Assembly: GCA_019561615.1 (NCBI GenBank)
Contig: JAHEQA010000006.1
Location: 1 to 45,284, forward strand
DNA from: Methanothermococcus sp. SCGC AD-155-E23
Lineage (GTDB): Archaea > AGJL01 > Methanococci > Methanococcales > Methanococcaceae
Direction of reading: 5' to 3'
Length of the DNA stretch: 45,284 nt
The notes below the pieces were generated by a model, which was not told the origin of the DNA, did not search any database, and saw nothing but the letters and a program-made list of their open reading frames with translations. This document shows, piece by piece, positions 1 to 8,848 of the stretch; the stretch's first letter is position 1, and each line of letters begins with the position of its first letter. Made by a program: the position numbers and the translations under genes.

Positions 1-624
1 TACTTCATCTCAGCAATAGGTGCTGGGATAGAGATATTCGGGAAATACAAAGAGATTCAAGACTACCAGGGTAACAAGATAGAGATATCCCAGATGCTGG
101 AGATCCTCCGAAATATAGTAACTGATTACGCCGTGAGAAGAATACTCCGGGATGGAATATCTCAGGAATTAACCCCTCTCACCAGGTTCTATATCCTCTG
201 GAGATGGAGCTATGGAGAGGCCAAGGTACACTACGACGATGCCCGGAAACTGGCACAGTCAGTGGGACTTTCTCTAGAGAAGGAATGGAATAAGGGATTC
301 ATAAAGAGGGAGAAGGAGTACATAAGGGTTCTAGGACCCCAGGATAGAAAGTTAGAGGAGATAAGGGTAAGAGACCTTATCGACGAGATACATAGAGCCC
401 TCCTCCTATGGAAAAACAATAGAAAAGAGGAGCTCCTGGAACTCCTGGAGAACAGTAGATACGTAAGCAGGGGAGTATTCTACCAGGTAGCCCAGGCCAT
501 CTCAGAGACACTACCTATAGAGAGCACGGAGAAGAAACTCCTAGACGGCTTCCTAAGCAGCATGGATAAACTAATAAGTGAGGTAGAGGATATCAGGAGA
601 CAGAAGAAACTCACGGAATACTAA
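1..624 (+). CDS. DUF1156-type adenine-specific DNA methylase, C-terminal part (partial)
   Basis: The reading frame is open from base 1, so the gene begins left of the window; about 207 C-terminal residues are visible. The segment with LTRFYILWRWSYG, then DDARKLAQSVG, GFIKREKEYIRVLGP and HRALLLWK resembles the C-terminal region of COG1743/DUF1156 proteins, large adenine-specific DNA methylases with a Zn ribbon. The catalytic DPPY-type motif would lie outside the window, so methylase activity is inferred from family resemblance only. The next gene starts 13 bases downstream and encodes a DUF499 ATPase, the usual genomic partner of DUF1156, which supports the call. The pair is associated with defence islands in surveys of prokaryotic genomes. 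Confidence 0.72.
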   Translation, partial: YFISAIGAGIEIFGKYKEIQDYQGNKIEISQMLEILRNIVTDYAVRRILRDGISQELTPLTRFYILWRWSYGEAKVHYDDARKLAQSVGLSLEKEWNKGFIKREKEYIRVLGPQDRKLEEIRVRDLIDEIHRALLLWKNNRKEELLELLENSRYVSRGVFYQVAQAISETLPIESTEKKLLDGFLSSMDKLISEVEDIRRQKKLTEY

Positions 625-637
625 AAAGGTGATTATT

Positions 638-3193
638 ATGAAGGCATTCAATCAGATAGCCATACCTCATGAGGATATAAGGGAAGGAAGATTAACAATG
701 GACATCTTTGCCGCCGATCTCTGGCAGGTGGTAAAGGGTACAGCACCTAGAGACTACCAAGACCCAGATGTCTTCTTCAGAAAAACTCACATTACAAAGG
801 GCTTAAAAAATATCCTTCAGGTTGCAGAATCTAGACTTAAGGGAAGGGGAGGAGATGCCGTTATCCAGTTACAAACACCCTTTGGAGGTGGTAAGACCCA
901 CACCTTAATAGCCCTCTATCACAAGGCCAGGGAGTGGGGGGCCAACGTAGTGGTATTTGAAGGTACTAATTTCGATGCAAAGGAGACTAGAATATGGGAG
1001 GAGTTGGAGAGACAGTTGACAGGAAAGGTTGAACTAACAAAGGGGGACACAGCCCCTGGGAAGGAGAAAATTATCAAACTCCTCTCAGAAAATGCACCGG
1101 TACTGATACTCATAGATGAACTCCTGGAGTATATAACAAAGGCTGCTGGAGTAAAGGTTGGAGATTCCAATTTAGCCTCCCAGACATACGCCTTTATCCA
1201 GGAGTTAACTGAAGCAGTACGTGCCGTTGGAAATGCCATGCTAGTTATAACCCTTACCTCAAGTACCCTGGAACAGTACGATGAAAAGGCAGAGGAGGCA
1301 CTTAACAGACTTCAGAAAATCCTTGGAAGAACTGAGAAGATATATACACCTGTAAGTGACGAGGATATAGTCCCTGTAGTGATAAAGAGATTATTTAGCA
1401 GGATAGATAAGAAGGAGGCTAAAAAGATAGTAGATGAATTTGTAGATTACATAGAACAGGAGGGGGTCCTATCCAAGGAGGAGGCTGCCCGCTACAGGGA
1501 GAAATTCTTAGAGAGCTATCCCTTTAAACCTGAGGTAATAGAGATACTCTACAAGAGATGGGGATCCTTTCCAAGTTTTCAGAGGACAAGGGGGGTCCTG
1601 AGACTTCTATCCCTGGTGGTCTACCATATGCTAGACAGGGGGGTACCCTTTATAAGACTTGGAGACTTCGACCTAAGTAACGAGGAGATTAGGAGGGAGT
1701 TGATAAAGCACATCGGTAATGAGTGGGACAGTATAATATACAGTGATATCACCGCCGAGGATTCTGGAGCTAAAATAGTAGATAAGATGGTAGGAAGTAC
1801 CTATAGACCTTACAAACTTGGAACAGTGGTAGCTACCACCATATTTATGACCTCTTTCTCTGGCAGGGGGGAGAGAGGAGTAACCATGAAGGAGTTGAAG
1901 CTCTATACCCCCCTTCCAGTATTCCCGGCAAGTATAATAGACACAGTACTTGGCTACCTCAGGGAGAGACTGTTCTACCTCTCAGATGAGGGTCTCTACT
2001 TTGTAACACAGCCCAATCTAAATAGGATAATCCTAACCTATGAGGAGAACATATCACCTGAAGAGTTGTACGAGGAGGAGCGCAGCCTACTGGAAAAGAA
2101 CATCTCATACAAACCTAAGTTTAAGGTATACATCCATCCAAAGTTTCCAAGGGATATAGCAGATGATCCAGAATTAAAACTCCTTATAATGAAAAATGAT
2201 CAGGTAGATAGGGAGTTTGTAGAGAAGTACGGGGAGAGTCCAAGGATATACAGGAACACCCTCATATTCCTATGTCCTGACGAGAACTACAGAATGGACT
2301 TCCAGAAGGATCTAAGGAAATACCTGGCACTGAGGAGGATTAAGGAAGAAAAGCTAGATGAACTGACAAAATCCCAGCAAGAGGAGGTTAAGAGGAAGTT
2401 TGGAGATATTAAAAATAGACTTTATTCAAGTCTAAGGGAGTTCTACAGAAGGATATTCCTACCAGAGAGAGAGGGATTCGAGATAGTGGAAATGGAACGT
2501 CCCCATCCAGGGTCAGAGGATAAGTTGGACGAGGCTGTCTACGATAAGTTGAAATCTGAGGGCTATATAGTAGATGAGATAAGCCCTCGGATAATAAAGG
2601 ATAGATATCTAAGGGACAGAGACTACCTAGAAATCAAAAAGCTTTATGAGTCCCTTTTGAAGATCCCTGGAGAGCTAAGAATAGCATCCAAGGAAGGTTT
2701 CATAAGATCTATAAAGGAGGGGGTAAAAGAGGGATACTTTGGATATGGGAAATTAATAGATGGAAGGATAGAGGTTATCACAATTGGAGAGACTCCAGAT
2801 ATCCAACTATCTGAGGAAGAGGTAATAGTAAAACCTGAACTATGTGTCAGAGAGGAGAAGGAGGAGAAACCTGTAGAAACACCTCCAGTAGAAAGTAAGG
2901 AAGAGATCACTGAAGAGGTAAAACACCCGCCTAGATCAAAGGCGGTGGAAGAGGGTGTTTATAGGGATATAACATTGAGGCTTGAAATCCCCCTGGACTC
3001 CCCTTCAAATGTATACAAGGTATTTTCAACTATACTTAATATCCTTAAATGTCTAAAAAGTAAGTTCAAAAACTGTGAAATGGAGGTTACCATCAGGGCT
3101 AAAGATGGGGAGATAAGTAAATCCGATTATGAGAATGTTATTGTAGAGGCTCTTAGACAGTGTAACATCTCCTTTAAAGTGGATAAAAAATAA
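638..3193 (+). CDS. DUF499 (COG1483) AAA+ family ATPase
   Basis: A protein of about 851 residues. A P-loop TPFGGGKTH lies near residues 80-88 and a Walker B strand VLILIDE near 155-161, followed by a conserved TLTSSTLEQYDEKA stretch, as in DUF499 ATPases. The C-terminal third is charged, and a Pro/Glu-rich linker near residues 740-775 leads to a small terminal domain. The family is often encoded next to DUF1156 methylases and is predicted to act in DNA modification or phage defence; its biochemistry is not established. An in-frame GTG at 629 lies inside the ribosome binding site GGTGAT, so I prefer the ATG at 638, five bases beyond GGTGA. It is probably co-transcribed with the methylase. Confidence 0.8.
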   Translation: MKAFNQIAIPHEDIREGRLTMDIFAADLWQVVKGTAPRDYQDPDVFFRKTHITKGLKNILQVAESRLKGRGGDAVIQLQTPFGGGKTHTLIALYHKAREWGANVVVFEGTNFDAKETRIWEELERQLTGKVELTKGDTAPGKEKIIKLLSENAPVLILIDELLEYITKAAGVKVGDSNLASQTYAFIQELTEAVRAVGNAMLVITLTSSTLEQYDEKAEEALNRLQKILGRTEKIYTPVSDEDIVPVVIKRLFSRIDKKEAKKIVDEFVDYIEQEGVLSKEEAARYREKFLESYPFKPEVIEILYKRWGSFPSFQRTRGVLRLLSLVVYHMLDRGVPFIRLGDFDLSNEEIRRELIKHIGNEWDSIIYSDITAEDSGAKIVDKMVGSTYRPYKLGTVVATTIFMTSFSGRGERGVTMKELKLYTPLPVFPASIIDTVLGYLRERLFYLSDEGLYFVTQPNLNRIILTYEENISPEELYEEERSLLEKNISYKPKFKVYIHPKFPRDIADDPELKLLIMKNDQVDREFVEKYGESPRIYRNTLIFLCPDENYRMDFQKDLRKYLALRRIKEEKLDELTKSQQEEVKRKFGDIKNRLYSSLREFYRRIFLPEREGFEIVEMERPHPGSEDKLDEAVYDKLKSEGYIVDEISPRIIKDRYLRDRDYLEIKKLYESLLKIPGELRIASKEGFIRSIKEGVKEGYFGYGKLIDGRIEVITIGETPDIQLSEEEVIVKPELCVREEKEEKPVETPPVESKEEITEEVKHPPRSKAVEEGVYRDITLRLEIPLDSPSNVYKVFSTILNILKCLKSKFKNCEMEVTIRAKDGEISKSDYENVIVEALRQCNISFKVDKK

Positions 3194-3220
3194 CTATTCC
3201 TATTTTTTTGGTGGTAAGAG

Positions 3221-4591
3221 ATGGATTTAGAGTACTACCTGGAGAAACTTGAGAACCTGTCCCTGGATGCCTACTGGGATATAAGGGTGATAAACAACAG
3301 GTCCAACAACATCATAGTGAAGGATGGGGAGATAGAGGAGATATCCTCAGGTAAAACCTCTGGAGTTGCAGTTAGAGTACTTTACAAAAATGGATGGGGG
3401 TATGGAAGTTCCCACAGGACAGACTTTGAAGAGGTAAAAACACTTTTGGAGAGGGCCTACAGGAGGGCTAAACTCTCCAATGAGCACTCAAAGAAGAGGG
3501 TAGTACTTAAGGATGTGAAGGTATACAGGGATAGGGTAAGGTGCCAGGGGAGGATAAACCCTGAGGATATAGGTATAGAGGAGAAGATGGAGTATATTTT
3601 GGAGACCCATAAAAACCTGTTAGATAGGGAGGGGAAGATAGTAAGTACCTCGGTGCTCTACTCAGATGTCCAGGGGGACTCCCTATTTCTAAGTAGTGAA
3701 GGAGCCCTGATAAGGGAGGAGACCAGTAGGGTATTTATGAGTATAAGTGCAGTTGCAAGGGATAACTCCAATATACAGTATGCCTCAGAGCGTATTGGAG
3801 GCTACGGCTTCGAGGTTGTAAAGGAGGGTAACATTGAGAATTTAGCCAGGAACACCAGGGAGAGGGCTATAAGGTTACTTGGGGCAAAACCATGTCCAAA
3901 GGGGGAGTTCAAGGTTGTACTAGATCCTGAACTTGCAGGAGTCTTTATCCACGAGGCTGTAGGTCACGCCTCAGAGGCTGACCTGGTACTCCAGAGGGAC
4001 AGTGTATTCAGGGACAAGATAGGTGAGAGGGTTGGCAGTGACTACGTAACTGTTATAGACAACCCCCTTATAGAGGGGGCCTTTGGATATTATAAATACG
4101 ACAGTGAAGGTGTGAAGGGCAGGGAGACTGTTATAATAGAGGAGGGTATCTTGAAAAGTTACCTTCACAGTAGGGAGACTGCAGGGCGGCTGAATATGGA
4201 GGTTACAGGGAATGGGAGGGCAGAGGGGTTAAATAGACCACTGGTTAGAATGAGTAACACCTATATAAAGCCTGGGGATTGGGGTTTTGAGGAGTTGATA
4301 GAGGATACAGGGAATGGTATCTTCCTCAGGGGTTCCCGTGGGGGACAGGTGGATACAGGTAAAGGTCTCTTCCAATTCAATGCAGTGGAGGCATTTTTAA
4401 TTGAGAATGGGGAACTTACAACACCCTTGAGGGATGCAGGTCTCAGTGGGGAGATAATGGAGATACTTCATAACGTAGATGGTGTTACAAGGGAGTTTAA
4501 ACTAAGTGTTGGATACTGTGGTAAAAATGGACAGAGTGTACCAGTGGGAGATGGGGGAGGGAGTATAAGAACTAAAACAGTAATAAGCTGA
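3221..4591 (+). CDS. tldD: TldD-family metalloprotease
   Basis: 456 residues, the usual TldD length. The metal-binding HExxxH motif is present as HEAVGHASEAD (H244, E245, H249), followed by GRETVIIEEGILKSYLHSRETA and NGRAEGLNRPLVRMSNTY, all typical of the TldD/PmbA family. In bacteria TldD and TldE form a heterodimeric protease that degrades unfolded peptides and matures some modified peptides; TldD carries the catalytic metal site. A TldE partner is not seen in this window. The gene sits 27 bases after the DUF499 gene, and the deaminase gene follows after 8 bases on the same strand, so the run may be co-transcribed. Confidence 0.9.
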   Translation: MDLEYYLEKLENLSLDAYWDIRVINNRSNNIIVKDGEIEEISSGKTSGVAVRVLYKNGWGYGSSHRTDFEEVKTLLERAYRRAKLSNEHSKKRVVLKDVKVYRDRVRCQGRINPEDIGIEEKMEYILETHKNLLDREGKIVSTSVLYSDVQGDSLFLSSEGALIREETSRVFMSISAVARDNSNIQYASERIGGYGFEVVKEGNIENLARNTRERAIRLLGAKPCPKGEFKVVLDPELAGVFIHEAVGHASEADLVLQRDSVFRDKIGERVGSDYVTVIDNPLIEGAFGYYKYDSEGVKGRETVIIEEGILKSYLHSRETAGRLNMEVTGNGRAEGLNRPLVRMSNTYIKPGDWGFEELIEDTGNGIFLRGSRGGQVDTGKGLFQFNAVEAFLIENGELTTPLRDAGLSGEIMEILHNVDGVTREFKLSVGYCGKNGQSVPVGDGGGSIRTKTVIS

Positions 4592-4599
4592 GGGATAGG

Positions 4600-5880
4600 A
4601 TGATACTTATAAGGGATGTTAGACTACTGGAGTGTAATGGCAACTGGGACATCCTTGTAGAGGGGAACAGGATAAAGAGGATAGGAAGGAACTTGATAGA
4701 GAAGGAGGGTATTGAGGACAGGGATATAGAGGTAATAGATGGAAGGAACATGGTGGCAATCCCAGGACTTGTAAACACCCATACCCACATACCTATGACC
4801 CTGTTCCGTGGAGTTGCAGATGACATCCCCCTAATGGAGTGGCTGAACAACTACATCTGGAAGATGGAGTCTAAGTTAAACGAGGAGCTGGTCTATATAG
4901 GCACACTCCTTGGAGCCATAGAGATGATAAAAAGTGGTACAACTACATTTAACGATATGTACTTCTATCTAGATGGGATAGTAAAGGGGGTACTTGAAAG
5001 TGGTATAAGGGCTGTCCTCTCCTACGGTATGATAGATCTGTTCCAGGAGGATAGAAGGGAGAGGGAGATAAAGAACAGTGAAAAAACAGTGAAGAAGATA
5101 ATGAAGCTGGACAATCCAAGGATAAAAGCTGCCATAGGTCCTCATGCACCCTACACCTGCTCCAGGGAACTTTTAACAGCTGCCCATGAGATGGCAAGAA
5201 AATACAGTATCCCCATCCACATACACATGAACGAGACTCTAGATGAGATAAAGATGATAAAGGAAAAGACAGGAATGAGACCCTTTGAGTATCTAGATTC
5301 CATAGGGTTCTTTGAGGGGGTAAGGGTAATTGCAGCCCACTGTGTCCATCTCTCAGATAGGGAGATAGGGATTATGGAAAAGAGGGATGTTGTAGTATCT
5401 CACAACCCTATAAGTAATTTAAAGTTGGCCTCAGGTATTGCACCTATTCCAAAACTTCTAGAGAGGGATATCCCTGTCACCCTTGGAACAGATGGCTGTG
5501 GCAGTAACAACAACCTGAACCTCTTTGAGGAGATAAAGATGGCCTCCCTTATACACAAGGGGGTATCCCTTGACCCCACCCTGGTACCTGGGGAGGTCTC
5601 CTTTAAATTCGCCACGTTAAATGGAGGAAGGGCCTTAAACTTGGAGGTTGGAGTGTTGAAGGAGGGGTATTTAGCAGATATAGTACTTATAGATCTTAGA
5701 AAACCCTATCTAATACCAGTTGAAAACTTAAAATCCCATTTAGTCTACGCCTTCAAGGGGGTTGTTGATACTGTACTGATAGATGGGAAGGTGGTTTTAA
5801 GGGATGGAAAGATGACCAGTATCCAGGAGCATAAGGTATATGAGATGGCTGAAAAGGCCTATAGGAAGTTAGTAGATTAA
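4600..5880 (+). CDS. dadD: 5'-deoxyadenosine deaminase (amidohydrolase family)
   Basis: 426 residues of the amidohydrolase superfamily (MtaD/SsnA group). The first metal pair is HTH (H61, H63) after GLVNT; later come HIHMNET, AHCVHLS and the GTDGCGSNNNLNLFEE active-site segment. The methanogen members deaminate 5'-deoxyadenosine, and also 5'-methylthioadenosine and S-adenosylhomocysteine, to inosine derivatives. They recycle the by-product of radical SAM enzymes, one of which (NifB) is encoded in this window. Substrate preference cannot be read from sequence alone. The stop codon overlaps the convergent hypD stop by four bases. Confidence 0.85.
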   Translation: MILIRDVRLLECNGNWDILVEGNRIKRIGRNLIEKEGIEDRDIEVIDGRNMVAIPGLVNTHTHIPMTLFRGVADDIPLMEWLNNYIWKMESKLNEELVYIGTLLGAIEMIKSGTTTFNDMYFYLDGIVKGVLESGIRAVLSYGMIDLFQEDRREREIKNSEKTVKKIMKLDNPRIKAAIGPHAPYTCSRELLTAAHEMARKYSIPIHIHMNETLDEIKMIKEKTGMRPFEYLDSIGFFEGVRVIAAHCVHLSDREIGIMEKRDVVVSHNPISNLKLASGIAPIPKLLERDIPVTLGTDGCGSNNNLNLFEEIKMASLIHKGVSLDPTLVPGEVSFKFATLNGGRALNLEVGVLKEGYLADIVLIDLRKPYLIPVENLKSHLVYAFKGVVDTVLIDGKVVLRDGKMTSIQEHKVYEMAEKAYRKLVD

Positions 5881-6953
5881 ATAAATCTCCCGTACTTGTA
5901 GAATATATTACAGGTGCCCTCCTCGGAGACCATACAACTTCCCACAGGGTTGAGAGGGGTGCAATACCTCCCAAACAACTTACAGTCTGTAGGTAACTTC
6001 TCACCCCTAAGTATCTCCCCACATATACAGTTACTGTTTACTACCTCCTTCATCTCAGGTATATCCTCCTGGTAGTAGATGTCAAACTCTCTATACTTTT
6101 CCCTAAGTTTTAGCCCCCCATTTTTTATCACTGGAAAACCTCTCCAAGGTATATCCACAGGTTCAAATACCTCCTTTATCAGTTTCTGGGCCATGGGGTT
6201 TCCCCCCTCCCTAACAGCCCTCCTGTACTCATTCTCCACCTTACACTCCCCTTCCACCAGTTGTCTCAGTATCATCACTATAGACATTAACACATCTACA
6301 GGTTCAAAACCTGCCACCACCATGGGAACTCTATACCTACTAGATAGTTCATAGTAGGGTTTTAACCCTGTAACAGTGGAGACGTGACCTGGACATATGA
6401 AACCCTGGATGTTACTACCCTCCTCAAGTAGGAACTCTACAACTGGTGGTATCTGCCTATGACAGTTTAACACGTAGAAGTTATCTATCCCCTTGGATTT
6501 AACACTGAGGACCTCGGCTGCAGTTGTTGGTGCTGTTGTTTCAAATCCAATAGCTATGAATACTACCTCCCTTCCCTCCCTCTCTGCTATCTTCACTGCA
6601 TCCCCTATTCCATAGACTATCCTTATATCTGCCCCCTCAGATTGTAACTCCATAAGGGACTTCTTACTACCAGGTACCCTGTACATATCCCCTAAAGTTG
6701 CCACCGTATACCCTTCCTCAGCAAGATATATGGCAGTATCTATCTCCCCCTGGGTAGTTACACATACTGGACATCCTGGACCTGGGACGACAGATATATT
6801 TTCAGGTAGTACATCCCTTATCCCGTATCTACATATGACATGTTCATGGGATCCACAGAGGTGCATTATTTTAATACTATCTAATTTACTGGAGAGTTTT
6901 TTTATTACTTCAATGGATCTTTTTATGACTCTTCTATCGTTGACATCTATCAT
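5877..6953 (-). CDS. hypD: [NiFe] hydrogenase maturation protein HypD
   Basis: 358 residues. It shows the HypD hallmarks: CGSHEH (33-38), GPGCPVC (58-64), GFETTAPTTA, CPGHVSTV and a C-terminal cysteine cluster (CICG, DCKLFGRYC, GSCMV, GTCNI) that binds a 4Fe-4S cluster. HypD works with HypC to assemble the Fe(CN)2CO unit of [NiFe] hydrogenases, which hydrogenotrophic methanogens need for F420-reducing, F420-non-reducing and energy-converting enzymes. In-frame TTG (7001) and ATG (6986) codons lie upstream. I chose the ATG at 6953 because a GTGA ribosome binding element precedes it at normal spacing and it gives the usual family N-terminus. No other hyp gene is present here. Confidence 0.95.
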   Translation of the reverse strand: MIDVNDRRVIKRSIEVIKKLSSKLDSIKIMHLCGSHEHVICRYGIRDVLPENISVVPGPGCPVCVTTQGEIDTAIYLAEEGYTVATLGDMYRVPGSKKSLMELQSEGADIRIVYGIGDAVKIAEREGREVVFIAIGFETTAPTTAAEVLSVKSKGIDNFYVLNCHRQIPPVVEFLLEEGSNIQGFICPGHVSTVTGLKPYYELSSRYRVPMVVAGFEPVDVLMSIVMILRQLVEGECKVENEYRRAVREGGNPMAQKLIKEVFEPVDIPWRGFPVIKNGGLKLREKYREFDIYYQEDIPEMKEVVNSNCICGEILRGEKLPTDCKLFGRYCTPLNPVGSCMVSEEGTCNIFYKYGRFI

Positions 6954-7084
6954 TCTTTCACGTTTAATACTGATTCGTATCTCCATCCTCTGTGGCGTCA
7001 ATTGCCCTTGAATTGTAGAGTAGTTATCAGGGACGTAGATAGTGTCTCCATATAGGGAAAAAATAGAATTAAGAGAAGTTTAAT

Positions 7085-8839
7085 TTAACAGTACCTCCTC
7101 CTCTTCTCCACCTCATCCATGTAGTCAACAACCTTCTTCCACTCCCTGTAAACCTTATATCCCTCAAGTATCCTATCCCACACCTCCTCAAATACCCTGT
7201 AGTGGGTACTCATTATAGACTTCTTCAGTACTATGAGATCTATAGCCTTATCTTCCAGCATACTTGAGAACTTCCCTAACCCAAAGTCTATAATATAGAC
7301 TTTATTCTTTTCCAGAAGTTCCCTATCAATCTTAAGACTGTCCTTATCCTCTTTACTATAGCCCAAATCCCCCTGATTAAGATCACTAGATAACCTATGG
7401 TCTTTACTGTCCTCAGTATCTTTCCCAATGCCATTGGTACCACTCTCCTTCACCACTATAAAGTTAGATGTTGTAAGGTCGTTATGGACTATATCCCTTT
7501 CATGGAGTTTCCCTACTATTACACCGATGTTGTAGCAACAGTCTAAGTTACCCCTCTCTATCTCCTCCTTTGCAAGGTTCCCAGGAATATAGCTCATAGT
7601 TAGGGTATATCTCTTCTTATCTATGTCCCATATATAGGGAGAGAGGATACCATAATCTTTAACGAGATATAGGAACCTCCCCTCCCTTACAGTTCTCCTC
7701 AACCTTATAATAGTGTCCAACTCCTCCAACCTATACCTCTTCTTCACCCTCTCCTTTACAACACACTCCCAGCCTAGGTAGGAGGCCCTCCTTATATCTG
7801 CCTCTGCCCCCTTCCCTATAAGATGCTCTGGTATTCTCCTCCTCTTCCCTTCATACTCCTTTTCATCTATCCAGGTCACCTCTACAGTGTCACTTCTATA
7901 GTTGGGGATAGGTTTTGTCTCCTCTATGGACATCCTCCTTCCACTGAGATACATCAACAGTCCTAGATGTGCTATCATTACCCCGTTGTCTCCACAGAGG
8001 TCCCTCCTAGGTACGTAGAAGTCCACACCCTGCTCCTCACACATGTCCTTTAACATCTCCCTAAGCCTCTGATTAACTGCCACCCCTCCAACTAACATAA
8101 CCTCCCCCTTCTCTGTATGTGCCAGTGCCCTCTCTGTAATCTCTGTAAGCATGGAGAAGGCTACCTCCTGAAGGGAGAAACATACATCCTCCAACCTCTC
8201 CCCCTGCTGATACTTCTTTATGGCGGCAGTTAGTAACCCTGAAAAGGTAATGTCCATCCCCTTAATGGTGTAGGGCAAATCTAACAACTTCCTGCCCTTC
8301 CTGGCAAGTTGCTCCACGTATGGTCCCCCAGGATGAGGAAGTCCACAGTTCCTTGCAAATTGATCTAGACAGTTACCTATGGCGATGTCCAAGGTCTCTC
8401 CAAATATCCTGTACCTCCCTCCAACGTAGGCCAGTATCTGGGTGTTCCCACCACTTACATAGAGTGTCAAGGGGTCCTGGGCATCTGTAACCAACTTCCC
8501 AATCTCAACATGTGCTATACAGTGGTTGACACCGATAATAGGTTTCCCTAGTGCAAGTGCCAAGGTCCTGGCAGCAGTTGCAGTAACCCTAAGACTTGGA
8601 CCTAGTCCTGGTCCCTGGGAGAAGGCTATTAGATCTATCTCCTCCTTAGGTACATGTTCAAAGGCCTCCTTAATCAACTTTGGGAAGGTTTCTGCATGGT
8701 GATCTGCAGCCTCCCTTGGATTTATACCCTGTACTGGAGGCTTATACATTACAGTCTTGTTAAAGAGTATATTGCCCTCAGAGTCTATGATTCCCACCCC
8801 AGTTTTTTCCGCAGTACCCTCTAGTCCCAGAGCTATCAT
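7085..8839 (-). CDS. Kae1-Bud32 fusion protein (KEOPS tRNA t6A synthase and kinase)
   Basis: 584 residues. Residues 1-325 are Kae1/TsaD: metal-binding H106 and H110 in NHCIAH, the [10 protein letters not shown] segment and the NCLDQFAR region. From about 340 comes Bud32, a small kinase-like ATPase with GKGAEADI (343-350), the catalytic loop [10 protein letters not shown] (451-460) and DFG (518-520). The same fusion is known from Methanocaldococcus jannaschii (MJ1130). KEOPS attaches threonylcarbamoyl to A37 of ANN-decoding tRNAs; Bud32 ATPase activity supports the complex. Unusually, about 45 polar residues (roughly 465-512) lie between the catalytic loop and DFG. Pcc1, another KEOPS subunit, is encoded at 41987-42220. 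The next leftward gene begins after the hypD intergenic gap. Confidence 0.95.
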   Translation of the reverse strand: MIALGLEGTAEKTGVGIIDSEGNILFNKTVMYKPPVQGINPREAADHHAETFPKLIKEAFEHVPKEEIDLIAFSQGPGLGPSLRVTATAARTLALALGKPIIGVNHCIAHVEIGKLVTDAQDPLTLYVSGGNTQILAYVGGRYRIFGETLDIAIGNCLDQFARNCGLPHPGGPYVEQLARKGRKLLDLPYTIKGMDITFSGLLTAAIKKYQQGERLEDVCFSLQEVAFSMLTEITERALAHTEKGEVMLVGGVAVNQRLREMLKDMCEEQGVDFYVPRRDLCGDNGVMIAHLGLLMYLSGRRMSIEETKPIPNYRSDTVEVTWIDEKEYEGKRRRIPEHLIGKGAEADIRRASYLGWECVVKERVKKRYRLEELDTIIRLRRTVREGRFLYLVKDYGILSPYIWDIDKKRYTLTMSYIPGNLAKEEIERGNLDCCYNIGVIVGKLHERDIVHNDLTTSNFIVVKESGTNGIGKDTEDSKDHRLSSDLNQGDLGYSKEDKDSLKIDRELLEKNKVYIIDFGLGKFSSMLEDKAIDLIVLKKSIMSTHYRVFEEVWDRILEGYKVYREWKKVVDYMDEVEKRRRYC

Positions 8840-8848
8840 ACTATCACC

